From Qaidamihabitans albus (lineage in GTDB: Bacteria; Actinomycetota; Actinomycetes; Mycobacteriales; Pseudonocardiaceae): 64,000 nucleotides of DNA. This document shows positions 63,972 through 64,000 of this stretch, piece after piece (position 1 is the stretch's first letter; the number at the start of each line of letters is the position of its first letter). Location of the stretch: the NCBI RefSeq assembly GCF_016464705.1, contig NZ_JAEHOB010000002.1, positions 124,001 through 188,000 of the forward strand. The letters are read 5' to 3'. The notes beneath the pieces were generated by a model that ran no database searches, was not told the origin of the DNA, and saw only the letters and a program-made list of their open reading frames with translations. Both the position numbers and the translations under genes were made by a program.

Positions 63972-64000
63972 TCAGGCGCCGACGCCGCTCTCGCGCAGTG
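63972..64000 (-). CDS. 3' end of a gene cut by the window edge
   Basis: On the minus strand the last eight codons of a frame ending in TGA (63974-63972) read LRESGVGA. In mycobacteria a ribokinase-family adenosine kinase gene lies here, convergent with asnB, so this may be its end. The visible part is too short for an assignment. Confidence 0.3.

Overview
The window is high-GC actinomycete chromosome. The gene content points to the Pseudonocardiales (an Amycolatopsis/Saccharomonospora-like organism): F420/deazaflavin-type oxidoreductase, cytochrome bc1-aa3 branch with diheme QcrC, PimB-type mannosyltransferase, RipC-type NlpC/P60 protein, NrtR, BsaP and ANTAR proteins. This is inferred from gene content and order; no rRNA or tRNA gene was seen.

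Region 1 (1-4.9 kb) is decayed accessory DNA. It holds a frameshifted IS5-type transposase, a frameshifted GAF-ANTAR gene, a truncated tyrosine integrase and a small cluster typical of actinomycete integrative conjugative elements: a Nudix protein, an HTH regulator, a Pra-like protein and small proteins. Most of these are broken by single-base lesions. Region 2 (5-9 kb) holds lpd, a PlsC acyltransferase, a deazaflavin-dependent reductase and a proline iminopeptidase. Region 3 (8.8-19.2 kb) is a catabolic locus. Two minus-strand units (a secreted ThuA/sugar-dehydrogenase fusion plus a Tat-exported TIM-barrel protein; an ABC importer plus a Gfo/Idh oxidoreductase) lie opposite a LacI regulator plus enolase-superfamily enzyme. 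LacI-type operators lie in both control regions. Region 4 (19.3-23.1 kb) holds SoxR with its own operator and a TetR/MMPL efflux pair separated by four evenly spaced palindromes.

Region 5 (23.1-41.7 kb) is biosynthetic core: hisDCB, a nitrilase, an orphan LuxR regulator, an EccE-like protein, nadABC with the repressor NrtR, a LON-domain protein, DUF2567, bioB-bsaP, bioD, a SulP-carbonic anhydrase fusion, and bioA coupled to a cytochrome P450. The order from bioB to his resembles the mycobacterial bioB-bsaP-nrtR-nadABC-hisDCB block. Region 6 (41.8-64 kb) resembles a second mycobacterial block: pimB, ripC, a DnaQ-UvrC fusion, qcrBAC, ctaE, trpD, ctaF, ctaC and asnB. Cell-wall hydrolases and several conserved unknowns are interspersed.

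The most unusual feature is a family of six 46-bp hairpins (4940, 27135, 33851, 42425, 47416, 58414). They sit at gene 3' ends, mostly between convergent genes. The outer arms are invariant, the 6-bp core varies and is fully paired in two copies, and the loop occurs in both orientations. At three of them the arms supply the stop codon and last serine of the flanking genes.
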